Positions 8,029 to 16,546 of a DNA stretch of 64,000 nucleotides are shown here, one piece after another. The notes beneath the pieces were generated by a model. It saw nothing but the letters and a program-made list of their open reading frames with translations. It did not search any database and was not told where the DNA came from. Each line of letters begins with the position of its first letter. Positions within the stretch are counted from its first letter, which is position 1. The translations under genes and the position numbers were made by a program. The DNA is from Sphingomonadales bacterium (GTDB taxonomy: Bacteria; Pseudomonadota; Alphaproteobacteria; Sphingomonadales; Sphingomonadaceae): positions 62,001 to 126,000 of the forward strand of contig JADKHG010000008.1 of assembly GCA_016721875.1 (NCBI GenBank). The letters are read 5' to 3'.

Positions 8029-8834
8029 ACCCGATTGCCACTGCGCTTGCCGAAGCGGTTACCGGTTGGCTGACACCGGGCAAGCCGCTGGTGCTAGGGC
8101 TGTGCGGGACGCAGGCGTCGGGAAAGTCCACAGCGGCTGCACAATTGGCGGAGCATTTTGGCGGGCAGGGGCTGAACGTCGGGGTGCTGTCACTCGACGA
8201 TCTCTATCTGGGGCGGACGGTGCGAGCGGAAATGGCAAAGGTAGCGCATCCGCTGTTTGCGACGCGCGGGCCCCCGGGGACGCACGATACTGCGATTGGC
8301 ATTGCCACACTCGATGCAGTGAAGCGCGGCGATCCGGTCATGCTGCCGCGTTTCGACAAACGCGCCGACGAGCCGCTGCCGTCGCGCGAATGGCCGTTGC
8401 TCGATGGTCCGTGCGACCTGCTGATCTTCGAAGGCTGGTGCGTCGGCGCGGTGTCGGTGCCGGACGCAATGCTGGCCGAACCGGTCAATGCACTCGAACG
8501 CGAGAAGGACCCGGATGGTATCTGGCGGCATAGCTGGAACACACATCTGGCGGATGAGACCGCAGCGCTTTTCGCACGGATTGACCGACTAGCCTATCTG
8601 CGCCCGCCATCATTCGAGATTGTCCGGATTTGGCGCAGCGAGCAAGAGCGACGCTATCAGGCGCAAGAGGGCGAACGCGCGGCGGCGGCGATGACCGACG
8701 AGCAGGTCGCGCGCTTCATTGCCCATTATGAGCGGCTGACGCGTTGGATCATGGACGAGATGCCTGGTCGCGCGGATGTAACAATAAGGCTGGATGAGGG
8801 GCGCAATGTCCTCTCGGTGGAGACGCTTGTGTGA
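8025..8834 (+). CDS. P-loop kinase, D-glycerate 3-kinase-like
   Basis: 269 residues. A Walker A motif GTQASGKST lies near residue 30, followed by SLDDLYLGRTVR (substrate and Mg region), LATRGPPGTHD-like stretch and DLLIFEGWCVG. This layout is that of the kinase family related to uridine/pantothenate kinases that includes plant D-glycerate 3-kinase; some bacterial members are annotated that way without proof. ATP-dependent phosphorylation of a small metabolite in the cytosol is likely, substrate uncertain. The start at 8025 overlaps the ArsC-like stop, and its own stop overlaps the GTG of the next gene. Confidence 0.8.
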   Translation: MNPIATALAEAVTGWLTPGKPLVLGLCGTQASGKSTAAAQLAEHFGGQGLNVGVLSLDDLYLGRTVRAEMAKVAHPLFATRGPPGTHDTAIGIATLDAVKRGDPVMLPRFDKRADEPLPSREWPLLDGPCDLLIFEGWCVGAVSVPDAMLAEPVNALEREKDPDGIWRHSWNTHLADETAALFARIDRLAYLRPPSFEIVRIWRSEQERRYQAQEGERAAAAMTDEQVARFIAHYERLTRWIMDEMPGRADVTIRLDEGRNVLSVETLV

Positions 8835-9892
8835 TCCGGCTTCTATGCACACTCTCGTTACTCATACTGTCGGCCTGTTCGGGCGCGGTGCAGGAAAGGA
8901 AATTACCTGTGAAAGAACCCATCATCATCGCCCATCGCGGTGCCAGCGGCGAACGGCCCGAACATACAATCGCCAGCTATACGCTTGCCATTGAGCAAGG
9001 CGCGGATTTTATCGAGCCCGATCTGGTGTTGACCAAGGACGGCGTGCTGGTGGCGCGGCATGAGAATGAGATTTCCGAAACCACAAATGTCGCGGCACAC
9101 CCCGAATTTGCCTACCGCAAGACGACCAAGACCATCGACGGCGAGAAAAAGACCGGCTGGTTCACCGAGGATTTCACGCTCGCCGAACTTAAAACGCTGC
9201 GCGCGAAGGAGCGGCTGCCGCAATTGCGCAAAGCGAATATGGCGTTTGACGGCCAATTTGAAATCCCGACGTTTGAAGAGATTATAGAGCTTGCGCAGGC
9301 CAAGTCGAAGGAGACGGGGCGGGTGATCGGCATTTATCCCGAAACCAAGCATCCCAGCTATTTTGCCTCCATAGGGCTGCCGCACGAAGCCCCTTTGCTC
9401 GCGATGCTGGAAAAACAGGGCTATACCGAAAAGGCCGATCCGCTGTTCATCCAGTCGTTCGAGGTCGAAAATCTGAAGGCGCTACGCGGCAAGACCAAGC
9501 TCCGACTGATCCAGTTGATGGATGAGAAAGGCAGCCCCGCTGATCGTGCCGATCTCAGCTATCCGCAGATGGCGACCGCCGATGGGCTGAAGGCGGTTGC
9601 GCAATATGCCGACGGCATCGGCCCTAACAAGGCAATGGTGATCCCGCGCACGATGCTGGGCAATTTGGGCGAGCCGACTGCGCTGGTGCGCGATGCCCAT
9701 GCAGTTGGGCTTGCGGTCCACCCCTGGACCTTTCGGCGGGAGAATTATTTCCTGCCATTGGGGCAGCGTTCGGGGCTGAACCCGGCGGGGCATGGTGATC
9801 TGGTGGCCGAGATCAAGGCGTTTCTAGCGGCAGGAGTGGACGGGTTTTTCAGTGACAACACGGCTGAAGCAGTTGAGGCTGTGGGGCGGTAA
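8831..9892 (+). CDS. glpQ: Glycerophosphodiester phosphodiesterase, lipoprotein
   Basis: 353 residues. It begins with MIRLLCTLSLLILSACSG, a lipoprotein signal with lipobox LSAC, so the enzyme is probably anchored in the envelope. The catalytic GDPD signature IIAHRGASGERPEHT is followed by the metal ligands EPDLVLTKDG and an HENE-type motif. Inserts such as the AYRKTTKTIDGEKK region match periplasmic GlpQ-type enzymes that release glycerol 3-phosphate from glycerophosphodiesters. The start is GTG at 8831, overlapping the kinase stop as GTGA. A second GDPD of a different branch is encoded at 34180-35175. Confidence 0.9.
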   Translation: MIRLLCTLSLLILSACSGAVQERKLPVKEPIIIAHRGASGERPEHTIASYTLAIEQGADFIEPDLVLTKDGVLVARHENEISETTNVAAHPEFAYRKTTKTIDGEKKTGWFTEDFTLAELKTLRAKERLPQLRKANMAFDGQFEIPTFEEIIELAQAKSKETGRVIGIYPETKHPSYFASIGLPHEAPLLAMLEKQGYTEKADPLFIQSFEVENLKALRGKTKLRLIQLMDEKGSPADRADLSYPQMATADGLKAVAQYADGIGPNKAMVIPRTMLGNLGEPTALVRDAHAVGLAVHPWTFRRENYFLPLGQRSGLNPAGHGDLVAEIKAFLAAGVDGFFSDNTAEAVEAVGR

Positions 9893-9927
9893 AACTGTTT
9901 TCAATGACGGTTAAAAAGACACCGTAG

Positions 9928-10023
9928 CCCTGAGCTTGTCGAGCCGAAGGCCACCAGAGGTGAACGGCGCTTCAAAGTTTGTGCGTTCCTTGAAGGCGTG
10001 CTTCGACAGGCTCAGCACTTCGG
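9928..10023. repeat. REP-like palindromic intergenic element
   Basis: CCCTGAGCTTGTCGA at about 9928-9942 faces GCTTCGACAGGCTCAGCAC at about 10000-10018 in inverted orientation. The two copies share the core CTGAGC(C/T)TGTCGA. This core recurs in many sphingomonad genomes between genes. Here it sits between two convergent genes (GDPD and a hydrolase) and could serve as a transcription stop in both directions. The same core occurs inside the acyltransferase gene at 16838-16859. Confidence 0.7.
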
Positions 10024-10050
10024 TGAAAGACTTGCTCGATTGTTGAGCTT

Positions 10051-10728
10051 TCACCCCACAATCGCCCGCGCAATTGCGCGAATAGCATCCGGATTGGCGA
10101 CAAAGGCCATGTGGGTGCAGCTGAGTTCGACATGTGCATCGGCCTCTCCCGGCTGGCCGCGCGCTGCGGCAGGAGCGACGACGCCATCACGCGGCGACCA
10201 GAATGCGATGGTGGGCACAGGTGGCTTTTCGTGCAGGCGCACCTCGATGGGTGGCGCATCGACACGGTGTCGGGCGATCAGCTGATATACCCGCCACGCA
10301 TTATTGGCACGCGGGTGCGCTGAAAACGGGCTGCCGAGCGTGATAACTTTGGCCACGCGGTCGGGGTCAATCTTTGCATATTCGCGCGCGAGCAATCCGC
10401 CAAGGCTCCAGCCGACCAAAGTTACCTGCTCGTCAGGAGCAAGCAGGTCGATCCGGTTGCGAATCCGATCAAGCGTGTCTGAACGCACCCCGCCATTACG
10501 GCCAAGACCCCAGCCATGCGACTGAAAACCGGCGGCGTCGAGCGACCGGCGCAAGCGTGCAGTGGTACGATCCGATGCCATAAAGCCGGGAAAAACAAGG
10601 ACCCTACGACCTCCACCGTCGACATCCATCGGCACCGCAGGCGCAAAGCTGGCCCGCGCCCGCATGAAAGCGAACGATGTGGACTCGCGCAGCAGCAGCC
10701 GCTTTGAAGGAGGCGGCGCAAGAATCAA
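10051..10728 (-). CDS. Alpha/beta hydrolase
   Basis: 225 residues. The nucleophile elbow is GWSLGG near the middle, preceded by VLVFPGFMASD (oxyanion loop region) and GWGLGRNGG. The acid is probably in FWSPRDGVV and the His in SCTHMAFV. Fold and triad fit serine esterases or lipases; substrate unknown, no signal peptide is evident. The start at 10728 overlaps the stop of the mitofilin-like gene by four bases, so it is the last gene of the hem block on the minus strand. Confidence 0.85.
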   Translation of the reverse strand: MILAPPPSKRLLLRESTSFAFMRARASFAPAVPMDVDGGGRRVLVFPGFMASDRTTARLRRSLDAAGFQSHGWGLGRNGGVRSDTLDRIRNRIDLLAPDEQVTLVGWSLGGLLAREYAKIDPDRVAKVITLGSPFSAHPRANNAWRVYQLIARHRVDAPPIEVRLHEKPPVPTIAFWSPRDGVVAPAAARGQPGEADAHVELSCTHMAFVANPDAIRAIARAIVG

Positions 10729-11534
10729 ATGTCAGTCGGGCTTTCCAGAGGTGCGGCTTCGGACTGGACGGGAGGCTGGGCGGGGGCATCAGCTGGAGGC
10801 GCAGGGACAACCGGTGCTGCGGGTGCCTGCGTCAGCGCGCTGCGTTCCAATATCTCAAGCGCCTCTTCGGTCTTCTGATAACGTGCCGCGAGTGCGAGCC
10901 AGCTTTTGGCTCCGTTGCTTCCTGGCATGGTGGAAACGCTGCGAACCGCTGCCCGGACATTGCCGGTGGCTAATAATGTACGAACCCGGTCAAGCGCTGC
11001 GTCGGGTCCGGCTGGCTTTGTGTCCGAGCGACGGAGCACGAACAGCGTTGCCATTTCCTTCTGTGCTTTTTCCCACAATGTGCCCTGCTTTTGCGTCAGT
11101 GTCGGCGCGATTTTGTCAAATTCACTTAGCAGGAGTGCTGGAGTCAGCTTGTCGCGCTGGGCCGACAATATTTGCTCGACCGCTCCGGGCTGGGTAGTAC
11201 CAAAGGCGGCCTTCAGCCGGGCTTCATTATCGCCCAATGGCGTGCCGGCGGTGATCGCACGGCGGGTGGCAAGCGCCACCAGCATCGCTTCGGTTCGTGC
11301 GGAATCGGCGACAGGAACCACAAGCTGCGGCGAAACCGGGGCTGCGAGCATCGGCGCGGCTTCGGGGATCGCGGATGTAGTTGCATCGGAGTTCGCTTGC
11401 GGCATCACCCCGTCCTCAACCGCGGTCGAGCTGCTTTCCCAAGGGATCAGCCCGGAATCGCCCAGCCAGCCATAGGCCAAAACGCCGCCAGCAAAGGCTG
11501 CAATCGAAAGCACCAATCCAGCGCGCCAGTTCAA
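10725..11534 (-). CDS. Mitofilin/HemX-like membrane-anchored protein in the hem operon
   Basis: 269 residues: an N-terminal membrane anchor (LVLSIAAFAGGVLAYGWLG), a Pro/Ala/Ser-rich linker, then a helical domain (QRDKLTPALLLSEFDKIAPT, LDRVRTLLATGNVRAAVRSV) and a Pro/Ala-rich tail. In alphaproteobacteria the gene after hemC-hemD commonly encodes the bacterial relative of mitochondrial Mic60, also called HemX-like or COG4223, involved in envelope and membrane organisation. The similarity in this copy is mostly positional plus the anchor-helix architecture. It overlaps hemD (4 nt) and the following hydrolase gene (4 nt). Confidence 0.6.
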   Translation of the reverse strand: MNWRAGLVLSIAAFAGGVLAYGWLGDSGLIPWESSSTAVEDGVMPQANSDATTSAIPEAAPMLAAPVSPQLVVPVADSARTEAMLVALATRRAITAGTPLGDNEARLKAAFGTTQPGAVEQILSAQRDKLTPALLLSEFDKIAPTLTQKQGTLWEKAQKEMATLFVLRRSDTKPAGPDAALDRVRTLLATGNVRAAVRSVSTMPGSNGAKSWLALAARYQKTEEALEILERSALTQAPAAPVVPAPPADAPAQPPVQSEAAPLESPTDI

Positions 11535-12244
11535 ATTCTGTACTCCTTGTCCGACCCTGTAGCGCCAAGCTTACCAAGTGCCGCCAGCGCCGACAACAAC
11601 GCATCGTCATTGGGTGCAGCCGCGACCGCAACCGCGCGCCAGCCTTCGCCTGCGGCTGCGGCAATGGCGGGGGAGAAAGCGGCTATGCTGAATGCCGCGC
11701 GATCAAGCTGCCAGCTATCGCAGCATGTGCCAAAATACTGTGCAGCGCGGATCGAATGCAGCGCCACTGCTTCGCAGCTTGCAACCGTAGCGCGGGCGTC
11801 GCCGGCGGGCTGCAGTGTTGCCGAGCGATAGACCGTTACGGGTTCGACCTGAACATCGCTTATGGATTCAAGCGCGCTGCGATCTTCGCCCGCCAGCCAC
11901 AGCAAGTTTGTGTGCCCGGCAGAGCCCGCAGCGGCGACAGCTTCGTTAGCGCCCGACGTGCTTGTCGTGGCAATGGTGAAGCCCGCCTTGGCAGCGATGC
12001 CCGCACTGTGCGCGCCAACTGCGTGGACCGGCAACGACAGCAGCGCCGAAAGTGCATCGTCACCCTGCCGGATGGCGTTGGCGCTGGTGATCAACAGCGC
12101 GTCATAGTGCGAAGGATCGGGCACGGACCAGTCGACCGGTTCGACCTGAAACAGCGGCAGTTGCACTGGCTCAAACCCTGCGGCCTGCACACGGCTGGCA
12201 CTGGCATCATTGCCCGGTTGCGGGCGGATGATCAGCAACCTCAT
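11531..12244 (-). CDS. hemD: Uroporphyrinogen-III synthase
   Basis: 237 residues starting at MRLLIIRPQPGND, which fits the family N-terminus (a longer frame upstream overlaps hemC and is unlikely to be used). HemD cyclises hydroxymethylbilane to uroporphyrinogen III in the cytosol. The sequence is weakly conserved as usual for the family, but keeps the LLITSANAIR motif, HAVGAHSAGIAAKAGF, and AVALHSIRAAQYFG-like closing elements. It directly follows hemC with a four-base overlap, which supports the call strongly. Confidence 0.88.
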   Translation of the reverse strand: MRLLIIRPQPGNDASASRVQAAGFEPVQLPLFQVEPVDWSVPDPSHYDALLITSANAIRQGDDALSALLSLPVHAVGAHSAGIAAKAGFTIATTSTSGANEAVAAAGSAGHTNLLWLAGEDRSALESISDVQVEPVTVYRSATLQPAGDARATVASCEAVALHSIRAAQYFGTCCDSWQLDRAAFSIAAFSPAIAAAAGEGWRAVAVAAAPNDDALLSALAALGKLGATGSDKEYRI

Positions 12245-13170
12245 CCTTCGAACAATGCGCGCAGCGCCGGGCTGGCCTGATCGAGCAACTGGTGCGCAAG
12301 CCGTGCGGGGGCATCGCCATCGGTCGCAGCAAAACTGATAAACCCTTTTTGGCACTCACTGCCGTTTTCGCTCAATATCTCGGCTTGCAGTTGCAGCGTT
12401 GCGCCATCGACAGTCGCTTGCGCCGCGACCGGCGAATGGCAGGTGCCGCCCAGCGCCTCAAGAAACGCTCGCTCGGCCATCACGCAGGCAAAGGTTGGTG
12501 CGTGGTTTACGGGCGCAAGCAATGCAGCGATTTCTGCGCGTGCGCTCAAACAATCTATGCCGATGGCACCCTGTGATGCCGCTGGCAGCATTTCCTCGGG
12601 CGCAATTGCGACACCGATATTGCCCTGCCCCAAACGGTCAAGCCCCGCCGCCGCAAGCAGCGTTGCGTCAAATTCGCCATTGGCGACTTTTGCCAATCGC
12701 GTTGCGACATTGCCGCGGATCGGTGCAGTGCGCAGGTCGGGTCGGATCGCCCTCAACTGCGCAGCACGGCGCGGGCTGGAGGTGCCGACAAGCGCATTTT
12801 CCGGCAGACTCAAAATCGAGTTCGCGCCGATAAGCCGATCGCGCACATCGGCGCGCGGCAGCATTGCGGCGATGGCGAAATGGTCGGGGCGCACCGTCTC
12901 GACATCCTTCATCGAATGCACCGCAATGTCGATTTCGCGTTCGATCAAGGCGCGTTCGAGCTCCTTGGTCCACAGCGCCTTGCCGCCAATTTCGGCAAGC
13001 GGACGGCTCTGGTCCTTGTCGCCGCTCGACAGCATTGGGACCAGTTGAACTGCATCTTCGTTCCAGCCATGTGCCGCCAGCAAAGTGGCCTTCACCATCT
13101 CCGCCTGCGCCAAGGCGAGCGGGGAGGAACGGGTGCCGAGGCGGAACGGATGATCAACGGTCGGGGTCAT
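12241..13170 (-). CDS. hemC: Porphobilinogen deaminase (hydroxymethylbilane synthase)
   Basis: 309 residues with all family landmarks: RLGTRSSPLALAQAEMV at the N-terminus, DKDQSRPLAEIGGKALWTKE, DIAVHSMKDVET, GTSSPRRAAQL and the cofactor-bearing Cys in LGGTCHSPVA (dipyrromethane attachment). It joins four porphobilinogens into hydroxymethylbilane. It is the first gene of the minus-strand block hemC-hemD-mitofilin-like-hydrolase, with overlapping junctions throughout. It is divergent from tsaD, an arrangement common in sphingomonads. Confidence 0.97.
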   Translation of the reverse strand: MTPTVDHPFRLGTRSSPLALAQAEMVKATLLAAHGWNEDAVQLVPMLSSGDKDQSRPLAEIGGKALWTKELERALIEREIDIAVHSMKDVETVRPDHFAIAAMLPRADVRDRLIGANSILSLPENALVGTSSPRRAAQLRAIRPDLRTAPIRGNVATRLAKVANGEFDATLLAAAGLDRLGQGNIGVAIAPEEMLPAASQGAIGIDCLSARAEIAALLAPVNHAPTFACVMAERAFLEALGGTCHSPVAAQATVDGATLQLQAEILSENGSECQKGFISFAATDGDAPARLAHQLLDQASPALRALFEG

Positions 13171-13211
13171 GCGGCTTGTCCATAGCGAGAGCGCTGCCTA
13201 TGGGGAAGGGG

Positions 13212-14242
13212 ATGGCGATCATATTGGGTCTTGAATCGAGTTGCGACGAAACCGCTGCGGCATTGGTGCGGTCGGACCGCACAATATTGAGCCACGCGCT
13301 GGCGGGGCAGGAGGATCACCACCGTGCCTTTGGCGGCGTCGTACCCGAAATTGCCGCGCGCGCCCATGCCGAATTGATGACGCCTTTGGTCGAAACCGCG
13401 CTTGCCGATGCCGGGATGACGCTCGATCAGGTCGATGCCATTGCTGCCACCGCAGGACCGGGGCTGATCGGCGGGGTGATGGTCGGGCTGGTGACAGCCA
13501 AGGCACTGGCGATGGCAGCGGACAAGCCGCTGATTGCGGTCAACCATCTGGAAGGCCATGCGCTGTCGCCCCGGCTGACGGAGCCTGAGCTGGCTTTCCC
13601 TATCTGCTGCTGCTTATCTCCGGTGGGCATTGCCAGTTGCTGCGCGTCAACGGCGTCGGGCGTTATGACCGCCTTGCCACCACCATCGACGACGCCGCGG
13701 GCGAGGCATTCGACAAGACCGCGAAGCTGCTAGGTCTGGGCTTTCCCGGCGGGCCAGCGGTGGAGCGGGCGGCACCGACCGGCGACCCCCAGGCCGTGCC
13801 ATTGCCGCGCCCGTTGAAAGGGCAGCGCAGAACCGCATTTCTCTTTGCCGGGTTGAAAAGCGCGGTGCTGCGCGCCGCATCGCGCCAGATACCGGGCAGA
13901 GGATATTGCGGCCTCTTTCCCGCAAGCGGTGGTCGATTGCCTGGTGGACCGGACTAGCAGCGCCTGGCGCGGATCGATCCTTTGGCGGCGCTGGTGGTCG
14001 CAGGCGGCGTTGCTGCCAATGACGCGGTGCGTGCGCTGCTCCGACGCTGGCGGTCCGGCACGGCCTGCCTTTTGTCGCGCCACCACACTGGCTGTGCACC
14101 GATAACGGCGCGATGATCGCCTGGGCCGGGCGCAGAACGCTTGCGCTGCGGGTTGGTCGACCGGCTGGATGTCGCCGCCGGCCCGCGCTGGCCGCTCGAT
14201 CCCGATGCCGAGGCAGCACGCGGAGCCAGGGTGAAAGCATGA
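13212..14242 (+). pseudogene. tsaD: tRNA threonylcarbamoyladenosine synthase subunit TsaD, frame broken several times
   Basis: The first 130 codons are clean: ILGLESSCDETAAALV, VVPEIAARAHAE, TAGPGLIGGVMVG, AVNHLEGHALS. At about 13597 one base is missing and the reading continues in another frame as LLLLISGGHCQLLRVNG and GRYDRLATTIDDAAGEAFDK. Further on, one extra G (about 13818) and one missing T (about 13850), then another shift near 13908, are needed to follow LVVAGGVAANDAVR-like and PPHWLCTDNGAMIAWAG stretches to the TGA at 14240-14242. TsaD is essential for the universal t6A modification, so real loss is improbable; the breaks sit in short homopolymers and probably reflect sequence error. 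Confidence 0.85.
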
Positions 14243-14989
14243 TCGACATCGGCATAATCGGCGGCGAGGCGCCAGGGGCACGGCGCTGGCACAGGTGATG
14301 GCGCAAGGACCAGCCGAAGTGCGGCTCTGGGCGCTGGAGCACGAAGTGGCCGCCGCGATCAACCAGGGCCATCTGAATCCGCTCTATCTGCCTGACTGCC
14401 GCTGCCCCCCGCCATCCGCGCCACCATGACATCGCAGGACATGGCCGAATGCTAGGCCTCTTGCTCATCGCACCCGGCGCAGCACCTGCGCGCACGCTGG
14501 CCGCCTGCCGCCTCCCGACGCGCCGCTCATTCTCTGCGCCAAGGGGATTGAAGCCGGCACTAGATGCTAATGTCCGAAGTAGTGGCCGCGGTGCGCCGCG
14601 GCACCGATCGCGGTCGTTTCCGGCCCGACCTTCGCGCAGCCGGGGCTTCGCCGAGATGACGCGCTTCGGCCTGGCGTTGGGCGCGCGGGCGGAAACGCTA
14701 TCTGGCCTTTCCGGCCTGGGCGATCTGGTGCTCACCTGCTCGTCCACCAATTCGCGCAACTTCTCCCTCGGTAAAGGTTTGGGGCAAGGGCAAAGGGCGA
14801 CAGAACTTCTTTCCAACCGCCGCACGGTGGCGGAAGGTGCGTTTACCGCACCGGTATTGCGCGATGTCGCACGCCAGGCTGGGGTAGAAATGCCGATTGT
14901 CGAAGGCGTGTGCGCGCTGCTGTCGGGCAAGGCCAGCGCTGCCGCGATGATCGACGCCCTGCTATCCCGGCCGCTAGGCCGAAAGGTGA
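14239..14989 (+). pseudogene. gpsA: Glycerol-3-phosphate dehydrogenase GpsA, frame broken
   Basis: It opens with MIDIGIIGG at 14239, overlapping the tsaD stop, but the expected GGGAWGTALAQV is scrambled by indels just after. The middle is interrupted repeatedly. The last third reads well: EMTRFGLALGARAETLSGLS, GLGDLVLTCSSTNSRNFSLG, then RTVAEGAFTAPVLRDVA and MPIVEGVCALLSG. These are the substrate-binding and C-terminal motifs of NAD(P)-dependent glycerol-3-phosphate dehydrogenase, which makes glycerol 3-phosphate for phospholipids. The stop position (about 14989) is approximate. As with tsaD, the gene is normally indispensable and the damage looks artificial. Confidence 0.8.
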
Positions 14990-15008
14990 CAGCGGGCGCC
15001 ACTGCGCT

Positions 15009-16543
15009 ATGTCACCTGACCGGGGCAGCAACGCGGCGAGGGAACCAGCTCGGCTACGGGCAGTTCAACCTCCGGCGCGAGGGACCGCGAAGCCGATCGA
15101 ATGCCGCGCTCGCCAAGGGCGGGCGCACCAATGTGGCGGCTTTGTCCTGCGGCTTGCCGCGCATCCCGTTCCTGTTCATCGCCGGGCGGATCTACGGGCC
15201 GGAAGTGCTGGGCCGTTTCGCCTATGCCATCCTCATCGTCGAGTTCGCGGCCCAGCTGGCGACAGCGTCTGCGGCGCGGGCTGGCGGACGCGCTGGCGAA
15301 ACCAGACCGGCATGAGGCCCATGTCGTCGCCGACGCGATGGTGGTGGCTTTAGTCTTTTCGCTGATCGCGGCCGGCGTGCTGATCGCCCTTCCGCATGCG
15401 ATGTTCCCCAACAGCCCGTTCAACGGCATGGACCGCTTCCTGCCGCTGATCATTATCGCGATTGCCTGTACGGAGATTGCGCTGTCCGCGCTCGCCTACC
15501 GTTTCGATATCGCCGCCACCGTCCGCGCGCGGGCGATTGTCGAGCCATGGACGATCAGCATCGCGGCGGGGTTGCTGGTGTTCTACTCGACCCGCGACGG
15601 TCTGATCCTGTCCTATGTCGCCTCGATTGTCGCAGCGATGCTGGCGGCGATCTGGCCGCTCGTCAAAAGCTATGGCTTGCCGCAGGCGTGGCGCCCGCGC
15701 CCGATACGAGCTTGGCGGACTGGCCCGAATCAACCTGCCACTCGCCGCCGCCGACGCCGCCGAATGGGGCAGCAGGCGGCTCGATCTCGCCATCCTCGGC
15801 CTGTTCGCCAGCCCTGCTGTGGTCGGGATTTACTATGTCGCGCAACAGGTCGCCAGCCTGCCGCAGAAACTGAAGAGCAGCTTCGAGCCGATCCTCGGCC
15901 CGGTCATCACCCGCAACCTCGCCGATCATAACTATGCGGCGATCGCACGGCAGGTGAGCCAGGTGGGGTTCTGGATTCTCGCTGCACAGGCGGGGATAGC
16001 TCTCGCGCTCGGCATCCCCGGTGAAGCGGTGATGGGGCTGATCGGGCCCGAATTTGTCGGCGGGACGGCGCCATGGCCTTCCTGCTCGCGGCAGAGGTTG
16101 CCGCCGCCACGGCCGTGGTCAGCGAAAGCGCGCTCGTTTATATGGCGCGGCACCGCAACCTGATGATCTCGATGTTCATGCTGGCGTTGCAAGTTGTGCT
16201 CAGCCTGATCCTGATCGAGCTGGTGCCGATGCTGCCGATCAAGCCGCAATATCTGGGCCTTGCTCAGGCCGCAGCGGTCGCCGCCGCGCTGATGCTCGCG
16301 CTGGGCGTGGCATCGGTGGCCAAAGTGCTGTTGCTGGCAAAGCTGCTGGGCGAACCGATCAACATCTGGCGCTGGACCCTGCTCCCCGCCGTCGCCACCG
16401 CAATCCTGATCGGCGTGGGCGCGACGCAGCTTCCCGAATGGGCCGAACTGGCGCTGGGCATTCCGGCGATTTTGGGCGTGTATCTGTGGGTCATCTGGCG
16501 CTGGGGTTTCGGGCCGGAAGACCGCGTTCTTTTCAAAAGGTAG
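15009..16543 (+). pseudogene. Polysaccharide/lipopolysaccharide flippase (Wzx/MATE-like), frame broken
   Basis: Pieces in three frames together make a membrane protein of about 500 residues with some 12 hydrophobic segments: GRFAYAILIVEFAAQLAT, VADAMVVALVFSLIAAGVL, LPLIIIAIACTEIALSALAY, RRLDLAILGLFASPAVVGIY, MARHRNLMISMFMLALQVV and others. The order and spacing fit oligosaccharide flippases that move lipid-linked glycans across the inner membrane. Frame changes fall near 15140 (two, compensating), 15270, 15700 and 16068; after 16073 the frame is clean to the stop. It follows gpsA, its usual neighbour in this group, and the acyltransferase gene begins three bases after its stop. Confidence 0.75.
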
Positions 16544-16546
16544 GAT

